The position numbers and the translations under genes were made by a program. DNA of 44,823 nt, taken from the IMG/VR virus record IMGVR_UViG_3300032313_001006, positions 1 to 44,823 of that record; one strand, given 5' to 3'. Below are positions 17,911 through 26,228 of the stretch, in pieces. A model generated the notes under the pieces. It was not told the DNA's origin and did no database searches. It saw only the letters and a list, made by a program, of their open reading frames with translations. Position 1 is the first letter of the stretch. Each line of letters begins with the position of its first letter. The DNA is from a virus.

Positions 17911-17932
17911 TACTGAACTATAGGAAGCATGA

Positions 17933-18853
17933 ATGTCCAATCCTTTTACTGGCAATGTAGTAGCTGATACAACCTACTTTTATGCCAACGGCAATTTAAA
18001 GTCCGATAGCCTTTATAATCCCAATACAGGATCAGGCAACGGACACATCGAATATGACGAAAATGCCGAATGGCTAGATTCGCTGAATCAGCGAAGAGCT
18101 GCAATCACTGATTATGTCCGTATGCGACTAGGTGATGGTATAGTAGATGTTGAGCTTGACAAAGAGCATTATGAAATGGCCATTAATCAAGCGTTGTTGA
18201 AATACAGGCAACGAGCCAGCAACAGCCAAGAAGAAAGTTACGCCTTTCTAAAACTGTTTCCAGAAACACAAGAAATTATTTTGCCTAGCATAGTAATGGA
18301 AGTTCGTGCTGCATATCGTAGGGGCATAGGATCTGTTTCAGGTACCACAGCCAGTCAATTTGAACCATTTGCTTCGGGCTACTTGAATACCTACATGCTG
18401 GTAGCAGGGCGTGTAGGCGGACTATTAAACTACGAATTATTTGTTGATTATCAGAAACTGGCTATGCGTATGTTTGGTGGCTATTTGAATTATACCTTTA
18501 ACAAAACTACTAAAAAATTAACACTGATCAGAAAAATTCCTTATGTAGGTGTAAATGCAGATCCCAATGGATTTGAGGATGTGCTATTACACCTATACAA
18601 TTACAAACCTGACAGTATGCTGTTAAATGACTATCAGGCTTTTCCGTGGATACAGGAATATGCGTATAGCTTTGCCAAACGTATTGTGGGCGAAGCAAGA
18701 GAAAAGTTTGCTAGTATTGCTGGCCCACAAGGCGGTACACAGTTAAATGGTGCTACCTTGAAAGGCGAAGCTACCGCCGAAATGGAAAAGCTCGAGCAAG
18801 AACTAAAAGATTATGTGGATGGATCATATCCAATGACCTGGGTAATAGGATAA
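17933..18853 (+). CDS. 13: Neck protein gp13
   Basis: A 306-residue protein, close to the 309 residues of T4 gp13. Recognisable segments are TDYVRMRLGDGIVDVELDKEHYEMAINQAL-like near residues 58-86, YRQRASNSQEESYAFLKL, a central FEPFASGYLNTYMLVAGR, MRMFGGYLNYTFNKTTKKL, LHLYNYKPDSMLL, and the C-terminal EKFASIAGPQGGTQLNGA followed by DGSYPMTWVIG. In T4, gp13 and gp14 form the connector that joins the packaged head to the tail. Here gp13 is on the opposite strand from gp14/gp15, unlike the T4 order. The stop overlaps the next start (TAATG). Confidence 0.85.
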   Translation: MSNPFTGNVVADTTYFYANGNLKSDSLYNPNTGSGNGHIEYDENAEWLDSLNQRRAAITDYVRMRLGDGIVDVELDKEHYEMAINQALLKYRQRASNSQEESYAFLKLFPETQEIILPSIVMEVRAAYRRGIGSVSGTTASQFEPFASGYLNTYMLVAGRVGGLLNYELFVDYQKLAMRMFGGYLNYTFNKTTKKLTLIRKIPYVGVNADPNGFEDVLLHLYNYKPDSMLLNDYQAFPWIQEYAYSFAKRIVGEAREKFASIAGPQGGTQLNGATLKGEATAEMEKLEQELKDYVDGSYPMTWVIG

Positions 18854-19227
18854 TGAAAATACGAGATATTATACAAGAAAGTCATGGCGAGATTCCAGAT
18901 CGAGTCAGAACAGCCACACGAGGACTGAACAGGTTTACTGATGGCGCACGTTGGAATAGCGATTATACATTGTACCGATTGGGATTGGCACTAGCAGCCA
19001 CTGACGGTAAAACTGTACCAGAAGTAGATGAGGATTCCTGGGTTGGTAAATGGAAAATTACTGCGCCTTATACACAAGAAGAGCAAGACATGCTTAAAAT
19101 GGCGTATAAAGCGGTAAATGCCAATCACGAAGATATGAATCATGGCGATTTACGTAGTCAAGAAGGACCAACAATACAAAAGGACAGCCCAGTAGCAAAG
19201 CCCAAAAAGAACAAGTACGGTGTTTGA
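18853..19227 (+). CDS. Small protein with capsid-targeting-like N-terminus
   Basis: A 124-residue protein, coupled to gp13 by TAATG. The first nine residues, MKIRDIIQE, end in (I)-x-E and have the same form as the capsid-targeting peptide of T4 internal proteins (MKTYQEFIAE). The rest is a conserved marine-phage sequence: TRGLNRFTDGARWNSDYTLY, LAATDGKTVPEVDEDSWVGK, PYTQEEQDMLKMAYKAV. The C-terminus is Lys-rich (KPKKNKYGV). No catalytic motif is seen. If the N-terminus works as in T4, the protein enters the prohead and is trimmed after Glu9. An early promoter and terminator follow immediately. Confidence 0.65.
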   Translation: MKIRDIIQESHGEIPDRVRTATRGLNRFTDGARWNSDYTLYRLGLALAATDGKTVPEVDEDSWVGKWKITAPYTQEEQDMLKMAYKAVNANHEDMNHGDLRSQEGPTIQKDSPVAKPKKNKYGV

Positions 19228-19252
19228 CTTTTGTTGGCAAATAAACTAAAAT
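19224..19252 (+). promoter_or_regulatory. Sigma70-type promoter for gp1
   Basis: TTGACT (19224-19229), a 17-nt spacer and TAAAAT (19247-19252) differ from the consensus at one base in each box. The predicted start at 19258-19260 lies just after the left arm of the overlapping terminator hairpin, so transcripts begun here would lack that arm. Confidence 0.75.
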
Positions 19253-19273
19253 GCTCCTAAGGGAGCATTTTTT
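19251..19273 (+). terminator. Intrinsic terminator overlapping the gp1 ribosome site
   Basis: A 7-bp stem (ATGCTCC / GGAGCAT), a TAAG loop and six T residues form a compact rho-independent terminator for transcripts coming from gp13. The right arm contains GGGAG, 8 nt before the gp1 ATG and apparently its Shine-Dalgarno sequence. Read-through RNA would fold this site away. Confidence 0.8.
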
Positions 19274-19933
19274 ATGATCATAGGTATTTGCGGGTTCATT
19301 GGTTCAGGCAAAGATACAGCGGCCAACTACTTGGTAGCACAGCACGGATTCAAACGTGATAGTTATGCCGGTGCACTAAAAGATGCAGTGGCCACAGTAT
19401 TTGGGTGGGATAGGGAATTGTTAGAAGGATTGACCCCAGAAGCTCGAGCCTGGCGCGAACAAGTAGATACATGGTGGGCCAAAAGATTAAAAATGCCCAA
19501 TTTGACACCACGATGGGTGCTACAATACTGGGGTACCGAAGTATGTCGGCATGGTTTTCATGATGATATTTGGATTGCAGCACTTGAGAATAGACTTCGG
19601 CATCGCACCGGGCACACAGTTATCAGTGACGTTAGATTTCCTAACGAAATTAAATCTATTAGAAATGCAGGCGGCGTTATAGTTTGGGTTCAACGAGGCC
19701 CACTGCCTGAATGGTACGATTGTGCTGTAACAGAAAATACCACACCTGAAGATCAGCAATGGCTGTTAGAAGATGCTCATCAGCTTATGCCTCAACGATA
19801 CCCACAAGTGCATAAATCAGAATGGGCATGGGTGGGTACTTTTTTTAACTATCAAATTGACAATAACGGATCGGTTGAGTGGTTATATCAACAACTCAAT
19901 AATCTGCTACCAACGGACTTTCCCGCCAGGTAG
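19274..19933 (+). CDS. 1: Deoxynucleoside monophosphate kinase (gp1-type)
   Basis: A 219-residue cytoplasmic enzyme. The P-loop GFIGSGKDT spans residues 7-15. It is followed by AANYLVAQHGFKRDSYAGALKD and FGWDRELLEG, then by a lid/substrate part with RWVLQYWGTEVCR and TGHTVISDVRFPNE. This is the pattern of T4 gene 1, which phosphorylates dGMP, dTMP and 5-hydroxymethyl-dCMP to supply phage DNA synthesis; the substrate range here cannot be told from sequence. The length is close to T4 gp1 (241). Expression is probably early, from the promoter at 19224. The 3' end overlaps the convergent zinc-finger gene by 38 nt. Confidence 0.88.
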   Translation: MIIGICGFIGSGKDTAANYLVAQHGFKRDSYAGALKDAVATVFGWDRELLEGLTPEARAWREQVDTWWAKRLKMPNLTPRWVLQYWGTEVCRHGFHDDIWIAALENRLRHRTGHTVISDVRFPNEIKSIRNAGGVIVWVQRGPLPEWYDCAVTENTTPEDQQWLLEDAHQLMPQRYPQVHKSEWAWVGTFFNYQIDNNGSVEWLYQQLNNLLPTDFPAR

Positions 19934-20240
19934 TTTTACCGTGATTTAATTCAATTCTACAGTTTGCACAAACACAGCGCAAATTGGACCAGATATTATT
20001 TTTTAGATTACCATCTATATAATATACAAAAATTTGTTGCGGTGTTTTAGCACTAAAGTTGCAACGTTCGCAGACCAACTTTTTCTTATATCCAGTCTTG
20101 GTCCAGGCTGGTAATTCCTTTACTCGCTTGCCTTTTCTAGCACAGCTGGCACAGATACGCCTATAATAGGTTTTGCCGCCTGCTCGATAGTTTATAGCAG
20201 CCAAATTACCTCTACATACAGTACACAATGGTCTTTCCAT
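19896..20240 (-). CDS. Four-CxxC zinc-finger / HNH-like protein
   Basis: A 114-residue protein with four CxxC pairs at residues 6/9, 30/33, 57/60 and 91/94, enough for two zinc sites. Between the last pairs it has VYYIDGNLKNNIWSNLRCVC, resembling an HNH ending in which the first His is replaced by Tyr (YYIDGN instead of xxHHxx). It may therefore be a degenerate homing-type nuclease or a DNA-binding protein. Similar proteins are frequent in marine phages. It is antisense to its neighbours, overlaps gp1 at its 3' end and has its own TATAAATA element. Confidence 0.7.
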   Translation of the reverse strand: MERPLCTVCRGNLAAINYRAGGKTYYRRICASCARKGKRVKELPAWTKTGYKKKLVCERCNFSAKTPQQIFVYYIDGNLKNNIWSNLRCVCANCRIELNHGKTTWRESPLVADY

Positions 20241-20245
20241 ACTAC

Positions 20246-20253
20246 TATTTATA
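20246..20253 (-). promoter_or_regulatory. T4 late promoter element (TATAAATA)
   Basis: On the minus strand this is an exact copy of the T4 late element. With T4 spacing, transcription would start at about 20240, the first base of the zinc-finger gene's ATG, giving a leaderless message. Confidence 0.6.
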
Positions 20254-20303
20254 AGTAAAACCTTTTAAAGGCACCTCATATCCGCCCAAAATAACGAGCT
20301 TTT

Positions 20304-20311
20304 AATAAATA
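20304..20311 (+). promoter_or_regulatory. T4-late-like promoter element for tail sheath
   Basis: AATAAATACT differs from TATAAATA at one position. The predicted start near 20317 leaves a ~25-nt leader containing the AAAGGA ribosome site of the sheath gene. It lies back to back with the minus-strand element at 20246-20253. Confidence 0.7.
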
Positions 20312-20341
20312 CTTTAAAATGTTTTGTTAAAGGATAAAAAC

Positions 20342-23300
20342 ATGGCACTAGTATCAGCAGGTATTGAAATTACCGTAACAGATGAAAGTCAATATGTACC
20401 AGGCGCAGTAGGTACAGTACCACTTATCATAATGGCAACAGCACAGGATAAGAGTAATCCGTCAGGTGGCTCAGCCACTGATACAACTGCTGCTAGAGCA
20501 GGAAAATTACTTGCATATTCCAGTCAACGCGAACTTATTGCTGCAATGGGCTATCCAAGCTTCCAGCAAAGTGCAGCAGGAACTCCGCTAAACGGCGACG
20601 AAAGAAACGAATATGGTCTAATGACTGCATACAGTATTTTAGGCAATGTAAACAGAATTTTTGCTATTCGCGCCGATGTTGATTTAAACGAATTGATAGG
20701 TACAAGTGTTCGTCCTACTGGAGCAGTAGCAGACGGCACACACTGGTTGGATTTAACTGAAAGTGTTTGGGGAATTAACGAGTGGGACGCAATCAATAGC
20801 GAATTTGTTCTAAAGACCCCGTTATTGGTAACAACCACTACAGATCAAACTCTAAGCAGTGGCATTTATGTACCTGACAGTGACATTGGACAAATTGGTA
20901 GCTATGCAGTATCGTTTGGTACTGGTAGCAATGCAATTTTGTTCTACAAAAATAGAAGCAATATATGGGTGAGAATTGGAACAGATGCATGGGCACAAAG
21001 TTGGGCTACAATTAAAGGCACAGTTACTTTTGCAACCAGTTCAACCACTGCAATCGCTTCAAGTACACCGGCAGCAGCATTGACAATTAACGGAACTACT
21101 GTTACTGTTGGTAATACTGGATCAGCAAGAACTATCGCACAAGTTGTATCTGCAATCAATAGCGCGGCAATTACTGGTGTCACTGCTGCTTATATAGATA
21201 GCAGATTAGAAATTTATGCAACTGATGCAGCACAAAGCAATGGCGTTACTGCAGACGGCAAAATTACTATAGCAAACTCAAGCGGTACTCCAATGGCAAC
21301 TTTAGGATTGGGAACTTCTGGTAGTACATACGCAAATCCAATATTGACCTTTGGTACCTTTGCTGAAATGCCTAGCTGGCGCAGTACCGATACTGTTCCG
21401 CGTCCTACCGGAAGCATGTTCATGAAAGTTGGAGCCACTGGTAGTGGTGCTGATGTAGTAATCAAACGCTACAGCAGTACTACTGAAACTTTTGCTACAT
21501 TGGCCACAGAGTTCTTTAATCGTGCTGAAGATGCACTTTATGGTTTAGATCCAGCAGGCGGCGGCAACGGTATTGTAGCCGGCACAGTTTGGATTGGATG
21601 GGATCCTTTAAGAGACGATACTGATGCGTTTAAGCCATTCCGTCGTCGTGTAACTGGAAGAACAACTGTTAGTGGATCTTCATTGGCTGCTAATCCGTTT
21701 ACTTCCAGTGACCAATTGACAATTGGAGTAACATCCATTGGCTCAGCAACCATTACAGAATATACAGTAACACTTACAAGCACTACTCCTGCAAGTTTTG
21801 TTTCGGACGTGTTAGCACTAGATATACCAGAGCTGAATGTCAGTATAACAAACAGTATTATAACCTTCACTCACATTTACGGCGGTGATATTTATCTAAC
21901 AGACGTTGTTGGAAATCCTACAGCAGATGCTGGATTTACGACCAATACCACTGGTACTATTGCTTATGGCACTACGTTGGCATTGACCAATTGGGAATCA
22001 CTAACATATACCTACAGCACAACAGAGCCATACCAGGCGCCAGCCGAGGGTACATTATGGTATTACAGTGATCCTGCTACTGTTGATATCATGATTAACG
22101 ACATTGGTGGTTGGAAAGGCTATAAAAACTCGTACTGGGCAGGAAAAACTGATGCACGTGGTTATGCATTATCAAATACTGACCCAAATGGAGTTATTGT
22201 TACTGCCAGTGAACCAGAATTTCAAAGCGATGGAGTAACTGCATTAGCAGCCGGAGACCTTTGGTTAGACAGCGGTGATCTTGAAAACTATCCTGTACTT
22301 TATCGTTATGATGGCGCAGATTGGATTCTAATAGACAACACAGATCAAGTGGGACAGAATGGTATTCTATTTGCAGATGCTCGTTGGGACACTGACGGCA
22401 CAACAGACATTATTACTGGGTCACTGCCTTCAATCACTGATCTATTGGCAAGCAATTACATTGATCAAGATGCACCAGACTACAGACTATATCCACGTGG
22501 TATGTTGTTATTCAACACACGTCGCAGCGGCTATAACGTAAAACAATATGTAAGCAACAAATTTAATGCTAATGCATATCCTGATTTACCAGCAGTCCCT
22601 GGTGCAAGCAGTACCTTGCCTACAATTAAAGATACATGGCAAACAGCCAGCGGATTAAAAGACAATGGTAGTCCATATATGGGTCGTCAGGCTCAAAGAC
22701 GCATGGTAACTGCGGCAATGCAAGCAGCAATTATTGCTAACACAGAAGTGCGTGAAGATCAGTTCCAATTTAATCTAATTGCATGTCCTGGGTATCCTGA
22801 AGTGATTGACGAGATGATTGCATTAAACAACGATCGTTCTCAAACAGCCTTTGTGGTAGGTGATACTCCTATGCGTCTTGCACCAAATGCAATTGATATT
22901 GCCAATTGGAGCAACAACACCAACGGTGACGGCTTGGCAACTGCTAGTCCGTATTTGGGTGTATACTACCCATGTGGTCAATCTTCAGATTTACAAGGCA
23001 ACACTATCGTTGTTCCTGCAAGCCATATGGCACTACGTACAATTATCTTCAATGATAATGTAAGTTATCAGTGGTTCGCTCCAGCAGGTACACGTCGTGG
23101 TTTAGTTGATAATGCAAGCAGCATTGGTTACATTGACCCTAACACTGGCGAATTCACATTTGACGGTATTCGCCAAGGACTAAGAGACACCCTGTACGAA
23201 AACAGAATTAATCCAATCACTAATTTACCTGGAGTTGGATTGGTAGTATGGGGACAGAAGACTCGTAACCCAACTGCAAGTAGTTTGGATCGTATTAATG

Positions 23301-23608
23301 TGGCACGTTTGGTAAACTATCTACGTACCATACTTGCAACTGCTGGTAATGGGTTCTTGTTTGAACCAAACGACAAGATTACACGAGATCAGATCTCGAA
23401 TGTTATCAGTGGCGCAATTAACGACTTGGTAGCCAAGCGTGGTGTATACGATTATCTTGTTGTGTGTGATGATACAAACAACACCCCGACACGTATTGCA
23501 CGTAACGAGCTTTATGTTGATATTGCAATTGAACCAATGAAAGATGTTGAATTTATTTACATCCCGATTCGATTGAAGAATCCAGGTGATATTGCAGCAG
23601 GAGTATAA
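20342..23608 (+). CDS. 18: Contractile tail sheath protein (gp18-like)
   Basis: The frame is open from a TTG at 20324, but AAAGGA 7 nt before the ATG at 20342 fixes the start (MALVSAGIEITVTDESQYVP). At 1089 residues it is far longer than T4 gp18 (659). Conserved T4-type parts are the N-terminal domain (GAVGTVPLIIMATAQDKSNP, ITAYSILGNVNRIFAIRAD-like) and the C-terminal ring-forming domain (NPTASSLDRINVARLVNYLR, ANGFLFEPNDKITRDQI-like, VEFIYIPIRLKNPGDI). The middle, about residues 240-560, is an insertion of beta-rich modules. One of them has ALTINGTTVTVGNTGSARTI and VVSAINSAAITGVTA, like the IN motif of flagellar proteins. The protein forms the contracting outer tail layer. Confidence 0.9.
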   Translation: MALVSAGIEITVTDESQYVPGAVGTVPLIIMATAQDKSNPSGGSATDTTAARAGKLLAYSSQRELIAAMGYPSFQQSAAGTPLNGDERNEYGLMTAYSILGNVNRIFAIRADVDLNELIGTSVRPTGAVADGTHWLDLTESVWGINEWDAINSEFVLKTPLLVTTTTDQTLSSGIYVPDSDIGQIGSYAVSFGTGSNAILFYKNRSNIWVRIGTDAWAQSWATIKGTVTFATSSTTAIASSTPAAALTINGTTVTVGNTGSARTIAQVVSAINSAAITGVTAAYIDSRLEIYATDAAQSNGVTADGKITIANSSGTPMATLGLGTSGSTYANPILTFGTFAEMPSWRSTDTVPRPTGSMFMKVGATGSGADVVIKRYSSTTETFATLATEFFNRAEDALYGLDPAGGGNGIVAGTVWIGWDPLRDDTDAFKPFRRRVTGRTTVSGSSLAANPFTSSDQLTIGVTSIGSATITEYTVTLTSTTPASFVSDVLALDIPELNVSITNSIITFTHIYGGDIYLTDVVGNPTADAGFTTNTTGTIAYGTTLALTNWESLTYTYSTTEPYQAPAEGTLWYYSDPATVDIMINDIGGWKGYKNSYWAGKTDARGYALSNTDPNGVIVTASEPEFQSDGVTALAAGDLWLDSGDLENYPVLYRYDGADWILIDNTDQVGQNGILFADARWDTDGTTDIITGSLPSITDLLASNYIDQDAPDYRLYPRGMLLFNTRRSGYNVKQYVSNKFNANAYPDLPAVPGASSTLPTIKDTWQTASGLKDNGSPYMGRQAQRRMVTAAMQAAIIANTEVREDQFQFNLIACPGYPEVIDEMIALNNDRSQTAFVVGDTPMRLAPNAIDIANWSNNTNGDGLATASPYLGVYYPCGQSSDLQGNTIVVPASHMALRTIIFNDNVSYQWFAPAGTRRGLVDNASSIGYIDPNTGEFTFDGIRQGLRDTLYENRINPITNLPGVGLVVWGQKTRNPTASSLDRINVARLVNYLRTILATAGNGFLFEPNDKITRDQISNVISGAINDLVAKRGVYDYLVVCDDTNNTPTRIARNELYVDIAIEPMKDVEFIYIPIRLKNPGDIAAGV

Positions 23609-23674
23609 TATAGGTATATATTGGAGTCCCGGTGGCTCCAATAGATCCCAACTAATTTTTGGTAAATACCTATA
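23609..23674 (+). other. Nested stem-loop upstream of tail tube gene
   Basis: A 9-bp outer stem pairs TATAGGTAT (23609-23617) with ATACCTATA (23666-23674). Inside it, ATTGGAG (23620-23626) pairs with CTCCAAT (23636-23642) around a 9-nt loop. There is no T run, so it is not an ordinary terminator. The 3' arm includes part of the late promoter element and ends 2 nt before the AGGAG ribosome site. Confidence 0.5.
23661..23668 (+). promoter_or_regulatory. T4-late-like promoter element for tail tube
   Basis: GGTAAATAC matches six of eight bases of TATAAATA. The predicted start near 23674 gives a leader of about 14 nt that begins just before AGGAG. Confidence 0.5.
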
Positions 23675-23687
23675 ACAGGAGATAAAA

Positions 23688-24311
23688 ATGGCAATTGCCT
23701 CACTAAACAAATTTACAGTTCCTTTAGCAACAAATCAAAGTGCCAGCGCACAAGGTTTGCTAATGCCAAAATTAAAATATCGCTTCCGTGCGGTATTTGA
23801 AAATTTTGGAGTAAGCACAGACAGGGTTGAACTCACAAAACAAGTCGACAGTATCAGTCGTCCCAATTTGAATATGAATCCGTTTACTATTGATGTGTAT
23901 AACTCAAAAGTAAACTTGGTTGGTAAGCCAACTTGGGAAGCGGTTACGGTCACATTGCGTGATGACGCAGGCGGCAATGTAAGTAAATTAGTCGGCGAAC
24001 AAATTCAGAAGCAATTTGACTTTGCAGAACAAAGTTCGGCAGCTAGTGGTATTGATTACAAGTTTGTTCTCAAATTTGAAATGCTAGATGGTGGTAATGG
24101 TGCAAATCAACCCAACATCTTGGAAACATGGGAATTGTATGGCGCACTATTAAGCACAGTAAATTACGGTGATATGGCATACGGAGAAAATAGTCCGGCT
24201 ACTATTGCGTTGAGTATTATGTATGACAATGCTATACAAAGCCCAACTGGTACAGGTATTGGTACACTGGTAGGAAGAACACTAGGTACAGTAATTACTG
24301 GTGTAAGCTAA
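23688..24311 (+). CDS. 19: Tail tube protein (gp19-like)
   Basis: A 207-residue protein with AGGAG 6 nt before the ATG, placed directly after the sheath gene as in T4. The core reads LMPKLKYRFRAVFENFGVS, TKQVDSISRPNLNMNPFTI, WEAVTVTLRDDAGGNVSKLV, ILETWELYGALLSTVNYGDM and PATIALSIMYDNA. This is the gp19-family tube fold, which stacks in hexameric rings to form the inner DNA channel. The N-terminus (about 30 residues) and a short Gly-rich C-terminus extend past the T4 core (163 residues). A strong terminator follows, so the gene can be transcribed as a unit from its own late element. Confidence 0.9.
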   Translation: MAIASLNKFTVPLATNQSASAQGLLMPKLKYRFRAVFENFGVSTDRVELTKQVDSISRPNLNMNPFTIDVYNSKVNLVGKPTWEAVTVTLRDDAGGNVSKLVGEQIQKQFDFAEQSSAASGIDYKFVLKFEMLDGGNGANQPNILETWELYGALLSTVNYGDMAYGENSPATIALSIMYDNAIQSPTGTGIGTLVGRTLGTVITGVS

Positions 24312-24333
24312 TCATAGTTTACTTGAAACAATT

Positions 24334-24362
24334 AAGCCTGGATTAAATCCGGGCTTTTTTTT
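24334..24362 (+). terminator. Intrinsic terminator after tail tube
   Basis: A 10-bp stem (AAGCCTGGAT / ATCCGGGCTT, one G-T pair), a 3-nt TAA loop and eight T residues. It lies 22 nt after the tube stop codon. Confidence 0.9.
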
Positions 24363-24364
24363 GA

Positions 24365-24372
24365 CATAAATA
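24365..24372 (+). promoter_or_regulatory. T4-late-like promoter element (CATAAATA)
   Basis: The element stands immediately after the terminator T run. The predicted start near 24378 gives a ~13-nt leader for the 550-residue gene. Confidence 0.6.
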
Positions 24373-24390
24373 ATTAAAAGTGGATACATA

Positions 24391-26043
24391 ATGCCTAATA
24401 TTTTTGATGGTTTCTTGAGTCAGATCGCTACCGGCGATAATGTTAAAGACTACAGACATGCTGCGAGATTGTTTGTAGATAACAACTACGAGCGATCGCC
24501 AAAATACCAGTGGTTGTTTCATGTGTATTTTGATTTAAATCCTGCATTTACTACCATGGCACGGGATCATCAAATCGCTGCAGGCATGCTAGTTAAATCT
24601 GCAGACTTACCAAGATTTCGCGTTGACAGCAAAACATTAAACAACTACAACAGACCTTCGCTTGTTCAAACAAAAATCAGATATGAAGATGTCAATATCA
24701 CGTTTCACGATGACTCTGCAAACATCATAAGAAAATTATGGTTTGATTACTATAATTTTTATTATAGAGACATGGATAACAATTACGGCGATGCCACTGG
24801 TAGATTGAACGACATATACATGGCTCCAAACAAACAAGTTTTGGGCCAGCGGGCATTATTCAACAAGTTTGGTTACACTCCAAGAAATGGCGGCCCTAAA
24901 AATCAATATATCAATGCCATACGAATTTACAGTTTACATCAAAAAAGATTCAGCGAATACACATTACTAAATCCAATTATTACAGGATATCGACACGGAA
25001 CGCATCAAAATGGTCAAGATGGTACATTGGAAAATACAATGACCATTTCTTACGAAACAGTTTTATATGCTGGCGGGTCTACTAGAGTGGCCAGAGGATT
25101 TGCAGATTTATTTTATGACAAATCACCAAGCCCGCTAACTCCAGCTGGTGGTGGTACAAACAGTATTCTGGGCCCAGGTGGTCTTGTAAATGTGCTAGAT
25201 GAAGTTATCACTGATGGTTCCGGCGGTAACTGGGGCTCTAGCGCATTTAAGCTGGTAAGAGGTTATCAAAAAAACAAAAATGTTGATTTAGTCAACCTGG
25301 CTCAGGGCGAACTAGTTCAGGCATTTACCAATGTTTTACGCAACGGCGGCAATACCGGACAACTAAATTTTGGAGCAGCAACGAATGCCACTTACATTCC
25401 TTATCGTGGAGTTCAAGCCAACGATGGTAAAGGATTTCAATCAGCACTTGCCACACAAACCACAGCAGCACCTGGTAGTGTAAACAGTAACGGGCTTAGT
25501 CTATCTGCAGGTGCTGCTGTGGTAACCGGAGGCATTGCCACTGCACTCGCCAGTAATCCAATTGCTGCTGCTGGATCAAATATTTCTGGAGTAGTAGCTG
25601 ATGCACAAGGAGTAATTCAAGGCGCCAATTTAAACAAAGTTGTCGATATCACCAAAGATTCAGGAGGCAAATTGGTAGCAACTGCAAGTGATCTTATTCC
25701 CTCAAACAGCTTTACGGCCGGTATCGAAGCCGCCAACCAACGAATAAAATCTGCGGCGGCAGTAGACGCTGCTAAAGCTGCTCAAGAAGAGGCCGGAAAA
25801 ACGCAAGCATTCTTTGGTGGAGCTGGTGCTTTAAGTTCGGTTACAGCATTTACCACGGGTACAAACAATGTTACACGGTCGGGTAGTGCATTGGCTGCCA
25901 CACCTTACAAAAATTCACAAATTAACGCAAGTCCTCAAGTGGCAAATAATTTAACCAGCAGTTATTTTACACAACCTTCGGCAGCAAGTTACCAAGGAAA
26001 AACTTCTACCAATCCAGCTCCGCCACAACAGGTAATCATATGA
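24391..26043 (+). CDS. Tail-tube-like protein with long low-complexity C-terminus
   Basis: A 550-residue protein. Residues about 40-240 (SPKYQWLFHVYFDLNPAF, MLVKSADLPRFRVDSKTLNN, EDVNITFHDDSANIIRKLWF, NAIRIYSLHQKRFSEYTL, ENTMTISYETVLYAGGSTR) have the layout of gp19-family tube domains. A tail-tube initiator or baseplate-tube connector (T4 gp54 or gp48 role) is possible. The remaining ~300 residues are Ala/Gly/Ser-rich and probably flexible. They include NSFTAGIEAANQRIKS, which recurs exactly in the 787-residue protein at 34025. The gene has its own late element and follows gp19. The stop overlaps the next start (ATGA). Confidence 0.65.
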   Translation: MPNIFDGFLSQIATGDNVKDYRHAARLFVDNNYERSPKYQWLFHVYFDLNPAFTTMARDHQIAAGMLVKSADLPRFRVDSKTLNNYNRPSLVQTKIRYEDVNITFHDDSANIIRKLWFDYYNFYYRDMDNNYGDATGRLNDIYMAPNKQVLGQRALFNKFGYTPRNGGPKNQYINAIRIYSLHQKRFSEYTLLNPIITGYRHGTHQNGQDGTLENTMTISYETVLYAGGSTRVARGFADLFYDKSPSPLTPAGGGTNSILGPGGLVNVLDEVITDGSGGNWGSSAFKLVRGYQKNKNVDLVNLAQGELVQAFTNVLRNGGNTGQLNFGAATNATYIPYRGVQANDGKGFQSALATQTTAAPGSVNSNGLSLSAGAAVVTGGIATALASNPIAAAGSNISGVVADAQGVIQGANLNKVVDITKDSGGKLVATASDLIPSNSFTAGIEAANQRIKSAAAVDAAKAAQEEAGKTQAFFGGAGALSSVTAFTTGTNNVTRSGSALAATPYKNSQINASPQVANNLTSSYFTQPSAASYQGKTSTNPAPPQQVII

Positions 26044-26228
26044 TTCAATCTAATAGTAAGATTTTTACAACTGCATTGTTTGGGACTGGTACCAATAACA
26101 CTGTCGATGATCTTGCAAACAAAAATTTAACAACACAACAAGAGTACCTAGGATCAAGCGGTATTAGTCATATGGGAACACGATTGCCTCGAGTGCCTAG
26201 TAATCAGCGTGTAGCAAAGGACAAATAA
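26040..26228 (+). CDS. Small phage protein of unknown function
   Basis: A 62-residue protein whose start overlaps the preceding stop (ATGA) and whose stop overlaps the next start (TAATG). Such coupling on both sides supports a real gene. It is Thr/Asn-rich in the first half (FGTGTNNTVDDLANKNLTTQ) and basic at the end (PRVPSNQRVAKDK). No domain is recognised. Its position between a tube-like protein and gp4 suggests a minor structural or assembly role. Confidence 0.6.
   Translation: MIQSNSKIFTTALFGTGTNNTVDDLANKNLTTQQEYLGSSGISHMGTRLPRVPSNQRVAKDK

Noticed and set aside
20261-20271. Short palindrome CCTTTTAAAGG between the divergent late elements
   Set aside because: Eleven bases of AT-rich symmetry are expected by chance and no other operator feature is nearby.
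24361-24390. TTGACA after the tube terminator as a sigma70 promoter
   Set aside because: At 16-18 nt spacing there is no acceptable -10 box; the late element at 24365 is the better explanation.
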